Notes: a model not told the origin generated them from the letters alone. A stretch of DNA of 64,000 nt from Gilvimarinus gilvus (GCF_030518155.1 NZ_JAULRU010000514.1:78867-142866); one strand, 5' to 3'. Shown: positions 42,967 to 51,974, counted from the stretch's first letter. Numbers and translations: made by a program.

Positions 42967-44037
42967 TCAATCCAACTGCGGTTCGGCAAGTGTTACCGAT
43001 GTCTGCTCCAGGCGCCCATCTCTGACGAAGTGAACAACGATTTCATCGCCTGGTTGGCGCGCCTCTAAGACGGTAAGAAATTCATCCTGATTGCGCGTGG
43101 GGGTGTCGTCAAGTGCAATAACGATATCACCTAATTCGACCCGCCCCCAGCTACCGCGCCTGGCACCGCGCAAACCGGCCAGCGCCGCAGGATAGCCCGG
43201 AGCTACATGGAGTAAGGCGACACCCTCGACGCCCGCCTTGCGGGACCAGTAAGCCGGGGCAAACTCAACGCCAAACACTGGCCGCACCAGGCGCCCAAAT
43301 TCAATGAGCTGCGGCACAATCTCTTTGACGATATTGACAGGTATTGCAAAGCCAATACCCGCAGACGCGCCACTGGGGCTGTAGATCATGGTGTTAACGC
43401 CAATCAGCTCACCCTCAGAGTTGAGCAGAGGGCCACCTGAGTTGCCGGGGTTAATGGCGGCGTCCGTTTGAATAACGTTGCGTATTTTGCGTTGATTGGG
43501 GGCTTCAATCTCGCGCCCCAGGGCGCTGACTATACCGGTGGTTAAGGTGGCGTCGAGGCCAAAGGGGTTGCCAATGGCAAGTACCTTGCGGCCTACGACC
43601 AACTCGTTGGAATCACCCACGGGCAGTGCCCGCAATTTGTCTTTGGGCGCGTCAATTTTAAGCACGGCGAGATCTTTATCGGCCGCCAGGCCCACTACCT
43701 TTGCCGGCCAGCTGGATTGATCGGGTAACGTAATAGAAACTTGCAGGGCTCCCTCCACCACATGGTAGTTGGTAACTATGTAACCTTCCTCACTCCAGAC
43801 AAAGCCTGTACCCGCTCCGCGGGGGATGGACAGCAAATCGTAGGAACGGCGATCTCGCACTACTTGTAGGCGGTTAACGTACACCACAGAAGGGCTGGCA
43901 AATTCGAAAATTTCAATGGTGTTGCGCTCGTCATCCGTGGCAAATTCTGGCGCCGCCATGGCGGCGCTGGCAATGAAAACCGCTATCAGCCAAGCCAGTA
44001 CATACCCGAGCCTACGGCTTTGAATGAGAGCTGACAT
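42967..44037 (-). CDS. DegS/AlgW-type periplasmic serine protease
   Basis: A 356-residue S1C trypsin-like protease with one PDZ domain. Residues 8-28 are a hydrophobic signal or anchor. The catalytic triad is visible as TNYHVVEG (His), DKDLAVLKI (Asp) and GNSGGPLLN (Ser). The PDZ domain (GRVELGDIVIALDDTPT) closes the protein. Length and the single PDZ match DegS (about 355), which senses misfolded porins and starts sigma-E release, but other short HtrA proteases look similar. No rpoE-rseA genes are nearby. It is 2 bases from htpX. Confidence 0.85.
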   Translation of the reverse strand: MSALIQSRRLGYVLAWLIAVFIASAAMAAPEFATDDERNTIEIFEFASPSVVYVNRLQVVRDRRSYDLLSIPRGAGTGFVWSEEGYIVTNYHVVEGALQVSITLPDQSSWPAKVVGLAADKDLAVLKIDAPKDKLRALPVGDSNELVVGRKVLAIGNPFGLDATLTTGIVSALGREIEAPNQRKIRNVIQTDAAINPGNSGGPLLNSEGELIGVNTMIYSPSGASAGIGFAIPVNIVKEIVPQLIEFGRLVRPVFGVEFAPAYWSRKAGVEGVALLHVAPGYPAALAGLRGARRGSWGRVELGDIVIALDDTPTRNQDEFLTVLEARQPGDEIVVHFVRDGRLEQTSVTLAEPQLD

Positions 44038-44039
44038 GA

Positions 44040-44933
44040 TTACCCTCCCTGCTGCAGCGCTCGAATGCGCTCTTCCAGCGGTGGGTGGCTGGCGAACAGT
44101 TTCGCCATGTTTTGCGAAAAGCCGCTGGAAATGCCAAAGGCCTTCATGCTTGAGGGCATAGAACTTTGTGCCCCGGCTTGCGTTTCCGCCTGCAGGCGCT
44201 GTAGCGCCCGAATCATACCGGCCCGGCTGGCAAGGTTGGCACCGGCTTGGTCGGCGCGGTATTCGCGATAGCGCGAGAAGGCCATAACGATCATGGAGGC
44301 CAAAAACGCCAGAACAATTTCAGCGACAAAGGTCACGACATAGTAGCCAATACCTAGCCCACGCTCGGTCTTAAACACGACGCGGTCAACCGTATGTCCG
44401 ATAATCCGGGCAAAGAACATAACGAACGTGTTCACGACGCCCTGTATCAGTGTCAAGGTAACCATATCGCCATTCGCCACATGGCCAATTTCGTGAGCCA
44501 GCACAGCCCGGGCCTCTTCGCGATCGAAGCGCTGTAACAAGCCGGCGCTGACCGCCACCAGTGACTTGTTACGGTTCCAGCCGGTGGCAAAGGCATTGGC
44601 TTCCGGGGCGGGGAAAATACCCACTTCGGGCATACCGATGCCGGCTTTTTGCGACAGCTCGGCGACAGTGTCCAGTAGCCACTTTTGCTCGGCTGTTCTG
44701 GGGGTATCAATGATCTGAGTACCTGTGGTTTTTTTAGCGATAAATTTAGACAAGAATAGGGATATAAATGAGCCGCTAAAGCCAAATACCGCGCAAAATA
44801 TCAGCAACGATTTAAGGTTAAGCCCGCTTCCGGACTCATCCAGAATATGGTTAACCCCAAGTAGGTTTAGGGTGATACTGGCGACAACCAAGACGCCAAT
44901 GTTGGTTAACAAAAACAAACCAATTCGCAACAC
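44040..44933 (-). CDS. htpX: Heat-shock membrane metalloprotease HtpX
   Basis: An inner-membrane M48B protease that degrades damaged membrane proteins together with FtsH. The start is GTG 44933 ([17 protein letters not shown]), preceded by AGGAG nine bases upstream; the frame remains open further left but without family likeness. This gives 297 residues, near the standard 293. Two N-terminal helices come first, then [10 protein letters not shown], the zinc motif [12 protein letters not shown], two more helices and [13 protein letters not shown]. It heads a run with the DegS-like protease and the Rieske protein, a protein-quality group. Confidence 0.93.
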   Translation of the reverse strand: MLRIGLFLLTNIGVLVVASITLNLLGVNHILDESGSGLNLKSLLIFCAVFGFSGSFISLFLSKFIAKKTTGTQIIDTPRTAEQKWLLDTVAELSQKAGIGMPEVGIFPAPEANAFATGWNRNKSLVAVSAGLLQRFDREEARAVLAHEIGHVANGDMVTLTLIQGVVNTFVMFFARIIGHTVDRVVFKTERGLGIGYYVVTFVAEIVLAFLASMIVMAFSRYREYRADQAGANLASRAGMIRALQRLQAETQAGAQSSMPSSMKAFGISSGFSQNMAKLFASHPPLEERIRALQQGG

Positions 44934-45031
44934 GGTGATTACTCCTCGAAAACCGTTAGTCAAAGGGGTATATGACGTCGATTTGGAGGTTTTCAATAGT
45001 GTGAGAATTAGACTGGGACGTTGGGGGTGGA

Positions 45032-45191
45032 GAAAAGTGGCCGCCCGCAGGCGGCCCAAGCAACCGTGATTAGCCTGGGTACTGTAGCAGTACCCGTTGA
45101 TTTGCCACCTAAAACGGCAAATCAGAGGAGAAGATCAGACAATAGACTTGCAGGAATATTGGCCGATCACTGTCAGTGCTAAGCTGACAGT
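45032..45191 (-). ncRNA. Candidate Fur-regulated small RNA
   Basis: Between the cyclic-nucleotide-domain gene and htpX the minus strand has a full promoter overlapped by a Fur box, and then about 160 nt with four perfect hairpins and no coding frame. The stems are CTGTCAG/CTGACAG (45170-45190), GATTTGCC/GGCAAATC (45099-45123), GGGTACTG/CAGTACCC (45077-45095), and GGCCGCC/GGCGGCC (45039-45056) followed by CTTTTCTCC as a terminator. The single-stranded part around 45125-45160 contains TCTTCTCCTCTG, able to pair with Shine-Dalgarno sequences. It would be a functional analogue of RyhB or PrrF; I see no sequence likeness to either. A long htpX leader is the alternative. Confidence 0.55.
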
Positions 45192-45197
45192 TATGTA

Positions 45198-45226
45198 ACG
45201 ATAATCATTATCATTAAGGTTGTCAA
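45198..45226 (-). promoter_or_regulatory. Promoter with overlapping Fur box
   Basis: The minus strand has TTGACA (45221-45226), a 17-base spacer and TATCGT (45198-45203). The perfect palindrome GATAATCATTATC (45200-45212) overlaps the -10 and spacer and matches the core of the Fur consensus in 14 of 15 positions of the 7-1-7 form. An inverted repeat CCCTAATA/TATTAGGG (45227-45254) lies just upstream. Confidence 0.75.
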
Positions 45227-45297
45227 CCCTAATAGGCTGGATTGCTTATTAGGGCAATAAATTGGTTGCCGGCGATAAAGCTTAGAGTGATGGCGAT

Positions 45298-46086
45298 CTA
45301 AGCGTCTTGAAGATTGGATATTTGGTGGTTCAACTGCTTGATTTTATCCGCCATTTCTTCAATTAAGCCTATGCAGATGTGGGGCTGGTGTTCAACCAGT
45401 TCAATAAACTCTTCCTTGCGCACGGTAAGTACCGTGCAGTCGCTGGTAGCGACTACGCTGGCGATACGTTTTTGTCCGGTAAATACGGCCAGAGCGCCAA
45501 ATATTTCGTCGTTATGAATTTGTCCAACTCTGACCTCGTCGCAGTAGGCCTCGGCATTACCTTCGAGCAGAGTGTAAACCAAGTCTGCCTCGTCGCCCTG
45601 ACGAATAATGGTTTCTCCGGCGCTGAAGTGCAAAAATCCGGCACTGGGCTGGAACTCTTTGCGAATTTCCTGACTTAAGGCGAGTTGGTACCAACCGCTG
45701 AGGGCGACCAGATAATAGCTCCAGAGTTTTTGTAAGCTGTCTGTGGAGTTGACGTGGTGAATAAGCTCGTCACGTTCAATGGGCAAAACCGTGATTGCTT
45801 CTGCCGATGAGAGCTGACCGGCGGGGAGGTTCAGCATGCGCTGCAGGCCAATAAGATCTCCCGGCTCAAAAATGACCACACGTTTGCCATTGAGCTCGCA
45901 ATTGACCTGGCCTTGTTCGATCAAGTAAACCGTCGCCGGGCTGGCGTCGGCAAAAAGCCGGTCTGCTGCGGGTATGGAGACCGAAGTCGAGGCCGGGCGC
46001 AGATCATCCATTAGACTACGGGTGATACTGTGAATTTTTTGACCGAGGTTGGTCAATTCGTCGAGTTCATGCGCCGGTAATTGCAT
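45298..46086 (-). CDS. Protein with two cyclic-nucleotide-binding-like domains
   Basis: A 262-residue cytosolic protein. Two cNMP-binding beta-roll domains are seen: about 25-115 (TVYLIEQGQVNCELNGKRV, FEPGDLIGLQ) and about 150-245 (FSAGETIIRQGDEADLVYTL, LEGNAEAYCDEVRVG, IFGALAVFTGQKRIASVVA). There is no helix-turn-helix, so it is not a CRP-type transcription factor. The canonical phosphate-binding Arg (RxA) is present only loosely in the second domain (KRIASV). Ligand and target are unknown. A downstream hairpin at 45227-45254 may end it. Confidence 0.75.
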   Translation of the reverse strand: MQLPAHELDELTNLGQKIHSITRSLMDDLRPASTSVSIPAADRLFADASPATVYLIEQGQVNCELNGKRVVIFEPGDLIGLQRMLNLPAGQLSSAEAITVLPIERDELIHHVNSTDSLQKLWSYYLVALSGWYQLALSQEIRKEFQPSAGFLHFSAGETIIRQGDEADLVYTLLEGNAEAYCDEVRVGQIHNDEIFGALAVFTGQKRIASVVATSDCTVLTVRKEEFIELVEHQPHICIGLIEEMADKIKQLNHQISNLQDA

Positions 46087-46161
46087 AGCCTGTACTGTAT
46101 GCCTCTGTCTTGTTTGCCGACTTTACTATAGCAGGTCATGCACCTGGCCTGACAACTAAAA

Positions 46162-46440
46162 TTAAGCGTTTTCTGTGCTTTGGTTCTCTGATTCTGTCAC
46201 GAGCTGCTGCTTCAATTCCGGGGACAAGTCATTCCAGTGAACATCCATTAAAGCCCCTTGCAACGCATAGAGCATGACTTTGGAGACACTGATATCGCGT
46301 TCTTTAATTTTTAGGTAGGCGTTCACGGCGCCCATTGCTTGTAGGTCTTGGTAACTGGAAATGCCAACGGCCCGGAGAATGTTGACCGAAGCCATACCCA
46401 GATTTTTTAATTTGAGTAGCTCACATTGTTCATTTGCCAT
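46162..46440 (-). CDS. TfoX C-terminal-domain protein
   Basis: A 92-residue stand-alone TfoX_C (helix-hairpin-helix-like) protein: LLKLKNLGMASVNILRAVGI, SYQDLQAMGAVNAYLKIK, then LYALQGALMDVHWNDLS. The family includes the C-terminal half of the competence regulator TfoX/Sxy, but lone domains have no fixed role. I start at ATG 46440 (MANEQCELL), with GGGAGCGC upstream; ATG 46464 is possible. It is divergent from the M15 peptidase gene. Confidence 0.8.
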   Translation of the reverse strand: MANEQCELLKLKNLGMASVNILRAVGISSYQDLQAMGAVNAYLKIKERDISVSKVMLYALQGALMDVHWNDLSPELKQQLVTESENQSTENA

Positions 46441-46605
46441 AACTACAGCGCTCCCTTTTTTCATTATAATTCCAATAGCCAGCTGTTCGCATATATAGCT
46501 ACAGGTTATATTACATACTTATGTTTCAACTGCAAGTGGCCCGCTCGCTATCGATTTGCATTCGCGTTAAAGTTGGCGCAATTTATAAATTTCTGGTCCT
46601 TTGTC

Positions 46606-47286
46606 ATGTGCTATTCCCTAATCGAACGCCAAGCGCTGGGCTTGGATGACACTCACCTTGTGGAGTTTTGCGCTACGGCAAAGGTACATCGCGACCTCGT
46701 GCAGCCCCTGTCTGACCTATACGAAGGCTTACGCCCATTTGGTTGCAAATTGGCGGTAGCCAGTGGCTTTCGAAGCTTTGAGCGTCAATTGGCAATATTT
46801 AATGCCAAAGCAAGCGGTGAGCGTGCAATACTCGATGATCTGGGCAATGTGATAGACATTAGACTGTTATCTAAGCGTGAAACTCTGTGGGCGATTTTGC
46901 GCTTTAGCGCACTGCCTGGCGCCTCCCGGCACCACTGGGGGACAGACATTGATGTCTACGACAAAGCGGCAGTGAGCGAGGGGTACCGATTGCAGTTGGT
47001 CGCTTCCGAGTACGACTGCCATGGTGTTTTTCGGGTGTTGGGACGGGCATTGCCCGCATGTCTGGAAAACTGTGGGTTTTATCGGCCCTATACGCAGGAT
47101 AAAAATGGTGTAGCACCAGAGCCTTGGCATTTAAGTTGTAGCGAACTGGCCGAACCGTTTGCAAAAGCATTAACGAAGGAGCTTTTGAGTGAGCAGTTGG
47201 CGCAAACTGACATACTGCTCAAAAGTGAAATATTAAATAATATCGATGAAATATATCGGCGTTTTGTCGCCGTGGGAGCTTCGTAA
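46606..47286 (+). CDS. M15B D-alanyl-D-alanine carboxypeptidase family protein (VanY-like)
   Basis: A zinc peptidase acting on peptidoglycan peptides. ATG 46606 (MCYSLIERQALG) begins the homologous part; the long open stretch upstream is AT-rich and unlike the family. Signature residues: ASGFRSFERQLAIFN, the metal site SRHHWGTDIDVYD (His and Asp) and PEPWHLS (second His). No signal peptide is evident, so export is unclear. The stop is directly followed by the MFS gene, and the next three genes are also plus-strand. Confidence 0.85.
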   Translation: MCYSLIERQALGLDDTHLVEFCATAKVHRDLVQPLSDLYEGLRPFGCKLAVASGFRSFERQLAIFNAKASGERAILDDLGNVIDIRLLSKRETLWAILRFSALPGASRHHWGTDIDVYDKAAVSEGYRLQLVASEYDCHGVFRVLGRALPACLENCGFYRPYTQDKNGVAPEPWHLSCSELAEPFAKALTKELLSEQLAQTDILLKSEILNNIDEIYRRFVAVGAS

Positions 47287-48657
47287 ATGCCGTCCGATCC
47301 GGCCCTGCATGCCAACCAGTTTGCGTTGCTAAAACAGCGTAAATTTTACCCGCTATTCTGGACGCAATTTGGGGGCGCTTTTAACGACAACTTCTACAAA
47401 AGTGCATTGATGATGCTGTTTACCTACGGTGCGATTGAGCGCTGGGGGTTAAGTGTTGATGTGCTGAATAATTTAGTGGCAGCGGCATTGATTATTCCAT
47501 TTTTGTTGTTTGCACCCATAGCCGGTCAGTATGTAGATAGTCTTGATAAAGCGCGCGTCGCGCGGGTTATTAAACTGGGCGAAGTGGCGGTGATGCTTTT
47601 GGGGGCGGTCGCGATGTGGCTGGGGAGCTCGGCATTGCTGTTGTTGGTTATTTTTGCAACGGGCGTGCAGTCAGCGTGTTTTAGTCCGGTAAAGTATGCA
47701 ATTTTGCCGCAGCACGTGGAGGCTAAGCAGCTGACCGGAGCCAACGGTGTATTGCATTCAGGCACGTCGCTGGCCGTATTTGCGGGTTTGATATGCGGCA
47801 CACTGATTCTACAAGTTTCCGGCGGGCAACTGGTTGTCGCGGTTGGGGGAGTGTTGGTGGCTTGGGCGGGCTGGCGCTTCAGTCGGCATATTCCCGCAGC
47901 GCCAGCAAGCTCGGATGCATCCCCGGTGGTTCGCAATCCACTGCGCTTGATGCAGCGAACTGTTGGGTATGCCAGTGAAAATAAAACGGTGTTTTGGAGT
48001 ATTGTGGGTTTCTCCTGGTATTGGTTTTTGGGGTCGGTGTATTTAACTCAGCTGCCTAACTTCGCCCGTACGGTATTAATGGGGCAGGCATCCAGTGTCA
48101 CTTTTTTACTGGTAGCGTTTCTGTTCGGGGTTTGTGGTGGCGCTCTCTTGTGTGAAAAACTGAGTCGTAAGCAATTAGAGCCTGCCTTGGTTCCTTTGGG
48201 GGGCATATTAATTGCCGTGTTGGGTTTCGACATCGCGCTGGCTGGGCAGAGCTTTTACGCACGCTATCAGCTCGATACCACTGAGCAACTGTTTACTCTT
48301 GGGCAGTTGCTCACTAAGTTGGAATTCTGGCGGGTCGCTATGGATGTTCTTCTGCTCGGGATAGCGGGGGGGCTTTATTCAGTGCCTTTGCAGGCTCTTA
48401 TGCAACACCACGCCAGAAATGAGCGTCGCGGCCAAATTATCGCGGCAAATAATGTGTTTAATGCGTTGTTTATGATTGCCTCATCTATCTCGGCGGTTGT
48501 ATTTTTGGGGCAGCTAGACTTTACAATTCCTCACTTTTTTATGCTCACGGTCGCTCTGCATTTGACTGTGCTGTTGTTGCTGTTGTGGCGTGAACCGGTA
48601 TTTTTTCAGCGGGTAAAATTGCGTGTGAATGAATTAATAATACGGCCTACTTCCTGA
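47287..48657 (+). CDS. MFS transporter, LplT-like (lysophospholipid flippase type)
   Basis: A 456-residue 12-helix transporter. The N-terminal FYPLFWTQFGGAFNDNFYKSA and the CFSPVKYAILPQH motif after helix 4 match the MFS domain of LplT and of MFS-PlsC-Acs fusion proteins, which bring lysophospholipid back across the inner membrane for re-acylation. The acyltransferase part (Aas) is not present here. It starts right after the peptidase stop and its own stop overlaps the HAD gene by one base, so the three genes form an operon. Confidence 0.78.
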   Translation: MPSDPALHANQFALLKQRKFYPLFWTQFGGAFNDNFYKSALMMLFTYGAIERWGLSVDVLNNLVAAALIIPFLLFAPIAGQYVDSLDKARVARVIKLGEVAVMLLGAVAMWLGSSALLLLVIFATGVQSACFSPVKYAILPQHVEAKQLTGANGVLHSGTSLAVFAGLICGTLILQVSGGQLVVAVGGVLVAWAGWRFSRHIPAAPASSDASPVVRNPLRLMQRTVGYASENKTVFWSIVGFSWYWFLGSVYLTQLPNFARTVLMGQASSVTFLLVAFLFGVCGGALLCEKLSRKQLEPALVPLGGILIAVLGFDIALAGQSFYARYQLDTTEQLFTLGQLLTKLEFWRVAMDVLLLGIAGGLYSVPLQALMQHHARNERRGQIIAANNVFNALFMIASSISAVVFLGQLDFTIPHFFMLTVALHLTVLLLLLWREPVFFQRVKLRVNELIIRPTS

Positions 48658-49340
48658 TGGTAATTTTCGATTGTGACGGTGTGCTGGTCGACACCGAAAC
48701 CTTGAGTGCAAATGTTCTGCGCGGTTGTCTCACCCCGTTGGGGGTGGAAATGTCCGTCGCCGACGTGCTGGCTTTATTTTGCGGAAAATCAATCTCGGTT
48801 TGTGCTGAACAAGTGTCAAATTTGTTGCGGGAAATGGAACCTTATAAGAGCTGGTCAAAGGCCAGGCTGGAGTCCTTCACCGCAGATTTTTGGTGCCGTG
48901 TTCAGCAAGAAACGTTGCTGGCTTTTGACTCAGGGGTGAAACCAATTGCAGGAATAAAGCCGTTGCTCGACGCATTGAAGTTAAAGCAGATTCCGTTTTG
49001 TGTGGCCTCGAACGGGCGTCACGAAAAAATGCAGTTATCGTTGACACAAGCAGAGCTGATAGAGTTTTTCCCCCGGGAAAACCGTTTTAGCGCAACCGAT
49101 GTTGCCGTTGGCAAGCCAGCCCCAGATCTATTTTTGCTGGCCGCCCGCACCAAGGGCGTTGATGTTCGGGAGTGTGTGGTGGTGGAAGACTCGCCCTCCG
49201 GGGTGGAAGCTGCTGTTCGGGCTGGCATACGTGTGTTGGGTTATAATTCACACGATCCCCACAGTGCTACAGCATGCAGTATGCGGCAGCTGGGAGCGAC
49301 GATGATAACCTCTATGGATGAAGTCATCGACCAAATATGA
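48657..49340 (+). CDS. HAD-superfamily hydrolase (phosphatase/phosphomutase-like)
   Basis: A 227-residue HAD subfamily IA protein. Motif I FDCDGVLVDTE supplies the nucleophile and acid aspartates. A helical cap domain follows. Motif II is CVASNG, motif III KPAPDLFLLAA and motif IV VVEDSPSGVEAAVRAG. It resembles YieH/GS1-type phosphatases and beta-phosphoglucomutase; the substrate is not deducible. ATG overlaps the MFS stop (TGATG). The gene end overlaps the region before cysE. Confidence 0.88.
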   Translation: MVIFDCDGVLVDTETLSANVLRGCLTPLGVEMSVADVLALFCGKSISVCAEQVSNLLREMEPYKSWSKARLESFTADFWCRVQQETLLAFDSGVKPIAGIKPLLDALKLKQIPFCVASNGRHEKMQLSLTQAELIEFFPRENRFSATDVAVGKPAPDLFLLAARTKGVDVRECVVVEDSPSGVEAAVRAGIRVLGYNSHDPHSATACSMRQLGATMITSMDEVIDQI

Positions 49341-49383
49341 GAGCATGTTACCCGGCCTGACAATGTGGCCTTTCACCAGGGAG

Positions 49384-50184
49384 ATGAATGTGCTGCGGCC
49401 TGTCTTAAATCCGACCGATATCTGGCAACAAATCCGATCTGAAGCGCAAGAGTTGGCTCAGGTGGAGCCAAGCCTCGCCAGTTTTTATCACGCCAGTATT
49501 CTCAATCATGCCACACTGGTTGATACGGTGAGTTACCACATTGCGAACCTTCTCGACAGCCAGGCGCTGCCCGCAATTTCTTTGCGTGAAGTATTTTTTG
49601 AAGCCATGGCCGGCGACCAACAGATTGAAGTCTCGCTGTGTCGCGATATAGAAGCATATTGCGCACGTGATCCGGCCTGTAATCAGTACCTGATGCCTTT
49701 GTTGTATTTTAAAGGCTTTCAGTCGTTAGTCGCCTATCGTGTTGCACACTGGCTGTGGGGGCAGGGGCGTAAATGCTTAGCCCTTTATTTGCAAAATCGC
49801 ATCTCTCAGGCTTTTGGTGTCGACATACATCCGGCCGCTGTAATCGGCAGTGGCATTATGATTGACCATGCTACGGGGGTGGTCATTGGAGAAACGACGG
49901 TCGTAGGTGACGACGTCTCTATGCTACACGCTGTAACCTTAGGCGGCAGCGGTAATGCCAAGGGCAATCGCCATCCGAAAATTGGTAAGGGCGTGTTAAT
50001 AGCGGCGGGAGCCAAGATTCTCGGGGATATCAGTATCGGTGAAGGGGCGAAAATAGGCGCAGGCAGTGTTGTTTTAAACTCAGTTCCTCCGCACTCGACG
50101 GCAGTGGGGGTGCCTGCCAAAATTGTTGGCCGCCCGGCTTCCGACAACCCTGCGCAAGATATGAATCACGAATTTGACCAGTGA
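49384..50184 (+). CDS. cysE: Serine O-acetyltransferase
   Basis: It makes O-acetylserine from serine and acetyl-CoA, the entry to cysteine synthesis, and is inhibited by cysteine. ATG 49384 (MNVLRPVLNPTDIWQQIRSEA) fits the family start by comparison with E. coli CysE; earlier in-frame ATGs lie at 49345 and 49363. The N-terminal helical domain has ASFYHASILNHATL. The left-handed beta-helix holds VDIHPAAVIGSGIMIDHATG, GDDVSMLHAVTLGGSG (catalytic Asp/His) and KIGAGSVVLNSVPP. It ends the four-gene run. Confidence 0.93.
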   Translation: MNVLRPVLNPTDIWQQIRSEAQELAQVEPSLASFYHASILNHATLVDTVSYHIANLLDSQALPAISLREVFFEAMAGDQQIEVSLCRDIEAYCARDPACNQYLMPLLYFKGFQSLVAYRVAHWLWGQGRKCLALYLQNRISQAFGVDIHPAAVIGSGIMIDHATGVVIGETTVVGDDVSMLHAVTLGGSGNAKGNRHPKIGKGVLIAAGAKILGDISIGEGAKIGAGSVVLNSVPPHSTAVGVPAKIVGRPASDNPAQDMNHEFDQ

Positions 50185-50221
50185 TGACCCGGCACGGCGC
50201 GTCTGTGGGCGATTTCTAACA

Positions 50222-50455
50222 TTAGTGCCGGTAAGAGCCGCCCTTGTTGTAGGTGTCGGTGAGACACCTGAGTACCTCGGTACGGGTTTTCAGCATAAGC
50301 CGATAGGCCGCTAACAGTTGGTCGTTACTTCTGGGCTCACTTTCCAGAGATATAATTTTCTGGTTGATTGACGCAATATCCCTCTCTACCCTGTGTTTGA
50401 CAGAGTCTTTAGCGGTAATGTTATCGAACTGACTTACGGCTTTGTTCATATTCAC
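50222..50455 (-). CDS. Small hypothetical protein, likely coiled coil
   Basis: A 77-residue polar, helical protein (SVKHRVERDIASINQKIISL, then LLAAYRLMLKTRTEVLRCL) without signal or membrane segment. GGGGTG lies seven bases before its ATG, supporting translation. I do not know the family. It converges on cysE, with 37 bases between the stops. Confidence 0.6.
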   Translation of the reverse strand: MNMNKAVSQFDNITAKDSVKHRVERDIASINQKIISLESEPRSNDQLLAAYRLMLKTRTEVLRCLTDTYNKGGSYRH

Positions 50456-50676
50456 CCCACGACGTCCATTTTGGCGGTTAGTGAATTATGGTCGCTTTAT
50501 CTGGTAGGCTCCAGTCGCCTTCCAGAACAATTTTTCACATAAAGTAAAGCCACGCCGTTTGTTTTTGCATGAGCCAGAGCCTGCGCACTCTGACACAGGG
50601 TTTTCCGCGGCAGGGATCGTGCTACGATAGGAGGTGTCGGTCGTAATTGGGCTGTGTGTGGCACTGAGGATGTGAA

Positions 50677-51402
50677 ATGGAACAAGAAAAAACAACGTAC
50701 GACATCATATTTCGTGGCGACATTGTTCTCGGGCATTCGCTGAATGACGTCAAACAGCGCTTGCAGCAACTCTTTAAGGCCGATGCAGCCAAAATAGAGG
50801 CCTTATTTACCGGTCGTCCTGTGCCGCTCAAACGCAACCTCGACGAGGCTACAGCCCGCAAGTATCAGGCCGTTTTACAAAAAGCCGGGGCCGAGGTCAG
50901 TGTTAAAGTCGCGGGGGCTACCCAAAGCCCCGCCTCAAGGCCCGAGCCAGTGCCGCGCAAAAGACAATTGAGTCTGGCGCCGGCGGGCGAAAACTTACTC
51001 AGGCGCAGTGAGCGCCAAAAAGCGGATGCTGTCGAGATCGACACATCGACGTTAACTTTGCGCGCTGTTGAGGGTAACTTGCTGGATCAAACTGAGGTGG
51101 CGCCCGAACCGGTAGCCGCTGTGGTGACGCCAGAATTTGACCTGGCAGAGGTTGGCGCCGATTTGGTGAGCGAAAATGAGCGCCAGACTATACCGTTGCC
51201 CACTATAGAGCCTGAATCATGGGGCTTGTCTGAGGTGGGGGAGGACTTACTCCGGCCAGAAGAGACCGAGCAACCCGATGTTGTAGTGGTGAAAGAGTTG
51301 GCCGTTGAACTCGCGCCTGTAGGCAGCGATATGGGGGAGCTTAAAGAGGATAAGCCTGCGGTGAACCCGGATACGAGTCAGCTAAAGCTGGAGGATCGCT
51401 GA
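50677..51402 (+). CDS. Protein with DUF898-partner N-terminal domain and five ~28-residue motif repeats
   Basis: A 241-residue soluble protein. Residues 1-80 (TTYDIIFRGDI, LQQLFKADAAKIEALFTG, LDEATARKYQAVLQKAGAEV) parallel residues 1-80 of the DUF898 protein at 797. The rest is disordered and acidic, but has five copies of an L-x-x-V/A-G-x-D/N-L-L motif at about 98 (LAPAGENLL), 126 (LRAVEGNLL), 155 (LAEVGADLV), 183 (LSEVGEDLL) and 210 (LAPVGSDM), spaced 27-29 residues. Such evenly spaced linear motifs suggest multivalent binding to a partner. Function unknown. Confidence 0.75.
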   Translation: MEQEKTTYDIIFRGDIVLGHSLNDVKQRLQQLFKADAAKIEALFTGRPVPLKRNLDEATARKYQAVLQKAGAEVSVKVAGATQSPASRPEPVPRKRQLSLAPAGENLLRRSERQKADAVEIDTSTLTLRAVEGNLLDQTEVAPEPVAAVVTPEFDLAEVGADLVSENERQTIPLPTIEPESWGLSEVGEDLLRPEETEQPDVVVVKELAVELAPVGSDMGELKEDKPAVNPDTSQLKLEDR

Positions 51403-51443
51403 ATGCGGGCGACCCTCCTCACAACTGTAAACGGGATATACCC

Positions 51444-51974
51444 TTAGCCTTTGTTGTAGCGTTCGACCGAGTCTTGAATTTCTTCACGGGCCGCTTCAAC
51501 GCCTTCCCAGCCGTCAATTTTAACCCACTTGCCCGCTTCGAGGTCTTTGTAGTGCTCAAAAAAGTGCTCGATAGACTTGAGGGTGATTTCCGGCACATCA
51601 TCGACAGACTTAACCTTGCTGTAGAGCGGGGTGATTTTGTCGACGGGTACGGCCAGCACCTTGGCATCTTCACCGGATTCGTCAGTCATCTTCAATACGC
51701 CTACAGGGCGGCAGCGGATAACTGAGCCGGGCATTAGCGCGTGTGGTAACAGTACCAAAACGTCTACCGGATCGCCGTCGCCGCACAAGGTGCTTGGCAC
51801 GTAACCGTAGTTGCAGGGGTAGTGCATAGAAGTGCCCAGAATGCGATCCACAAATACGGCATCGCTGTCCTTGTCTACTTCATATTTAATGGGTTCGCCA
51901 TTCATTGGGATTTCAATAATGACGTTCATGTCGTCTGGCAGACTCTTGCCTGCGGGAACTTTGTCAAAGCTCAT
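51444..51974 (-). CDS. ppa: Inorganic pyrophosphatase (family I)
   Basis: A cytosolic Mg-dependent enzyme hydrolysing PPi and so driving biosynthesis forward. The 176 residues carry [42 protein letters not shown] (metal-binding aspartates, signature DGDPVDVLV), VDKITPLY and [20 protein letters not shown]. It is a single gene, convergent with the motif-repeat protein upstream. Confidence 0.95.
   Translation of the reverse strand: MSFDKVPAGKSLPDDMNVIIEIPMNGEPIKYEVDKDSDAVFVDRILGTSMHYPCNYGYVPSTLCGDGDPVDVLVLLPHALMPGSVIRCRPVGVLKMTDESGEDAKVLAVPVDKITPLYSKVKSVDDVPEITLKSIEHFFEHYKDLEAGKWVKIDGWEGVEAAREEIQDSVERYNKG

Noticed and set aside
44934..45059. N-terminal extension of HtpX
   Set aside because: GTG 44933 has an AGGAG site and gives the family start; the extension overlaps no known domain.
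46426..46605. N-terminal extension of the M15 peptidase
   Set aside because: The extra 60 codons overlap the divergent TfoX-domain gene start region, are AT-rich and show no family likeness.
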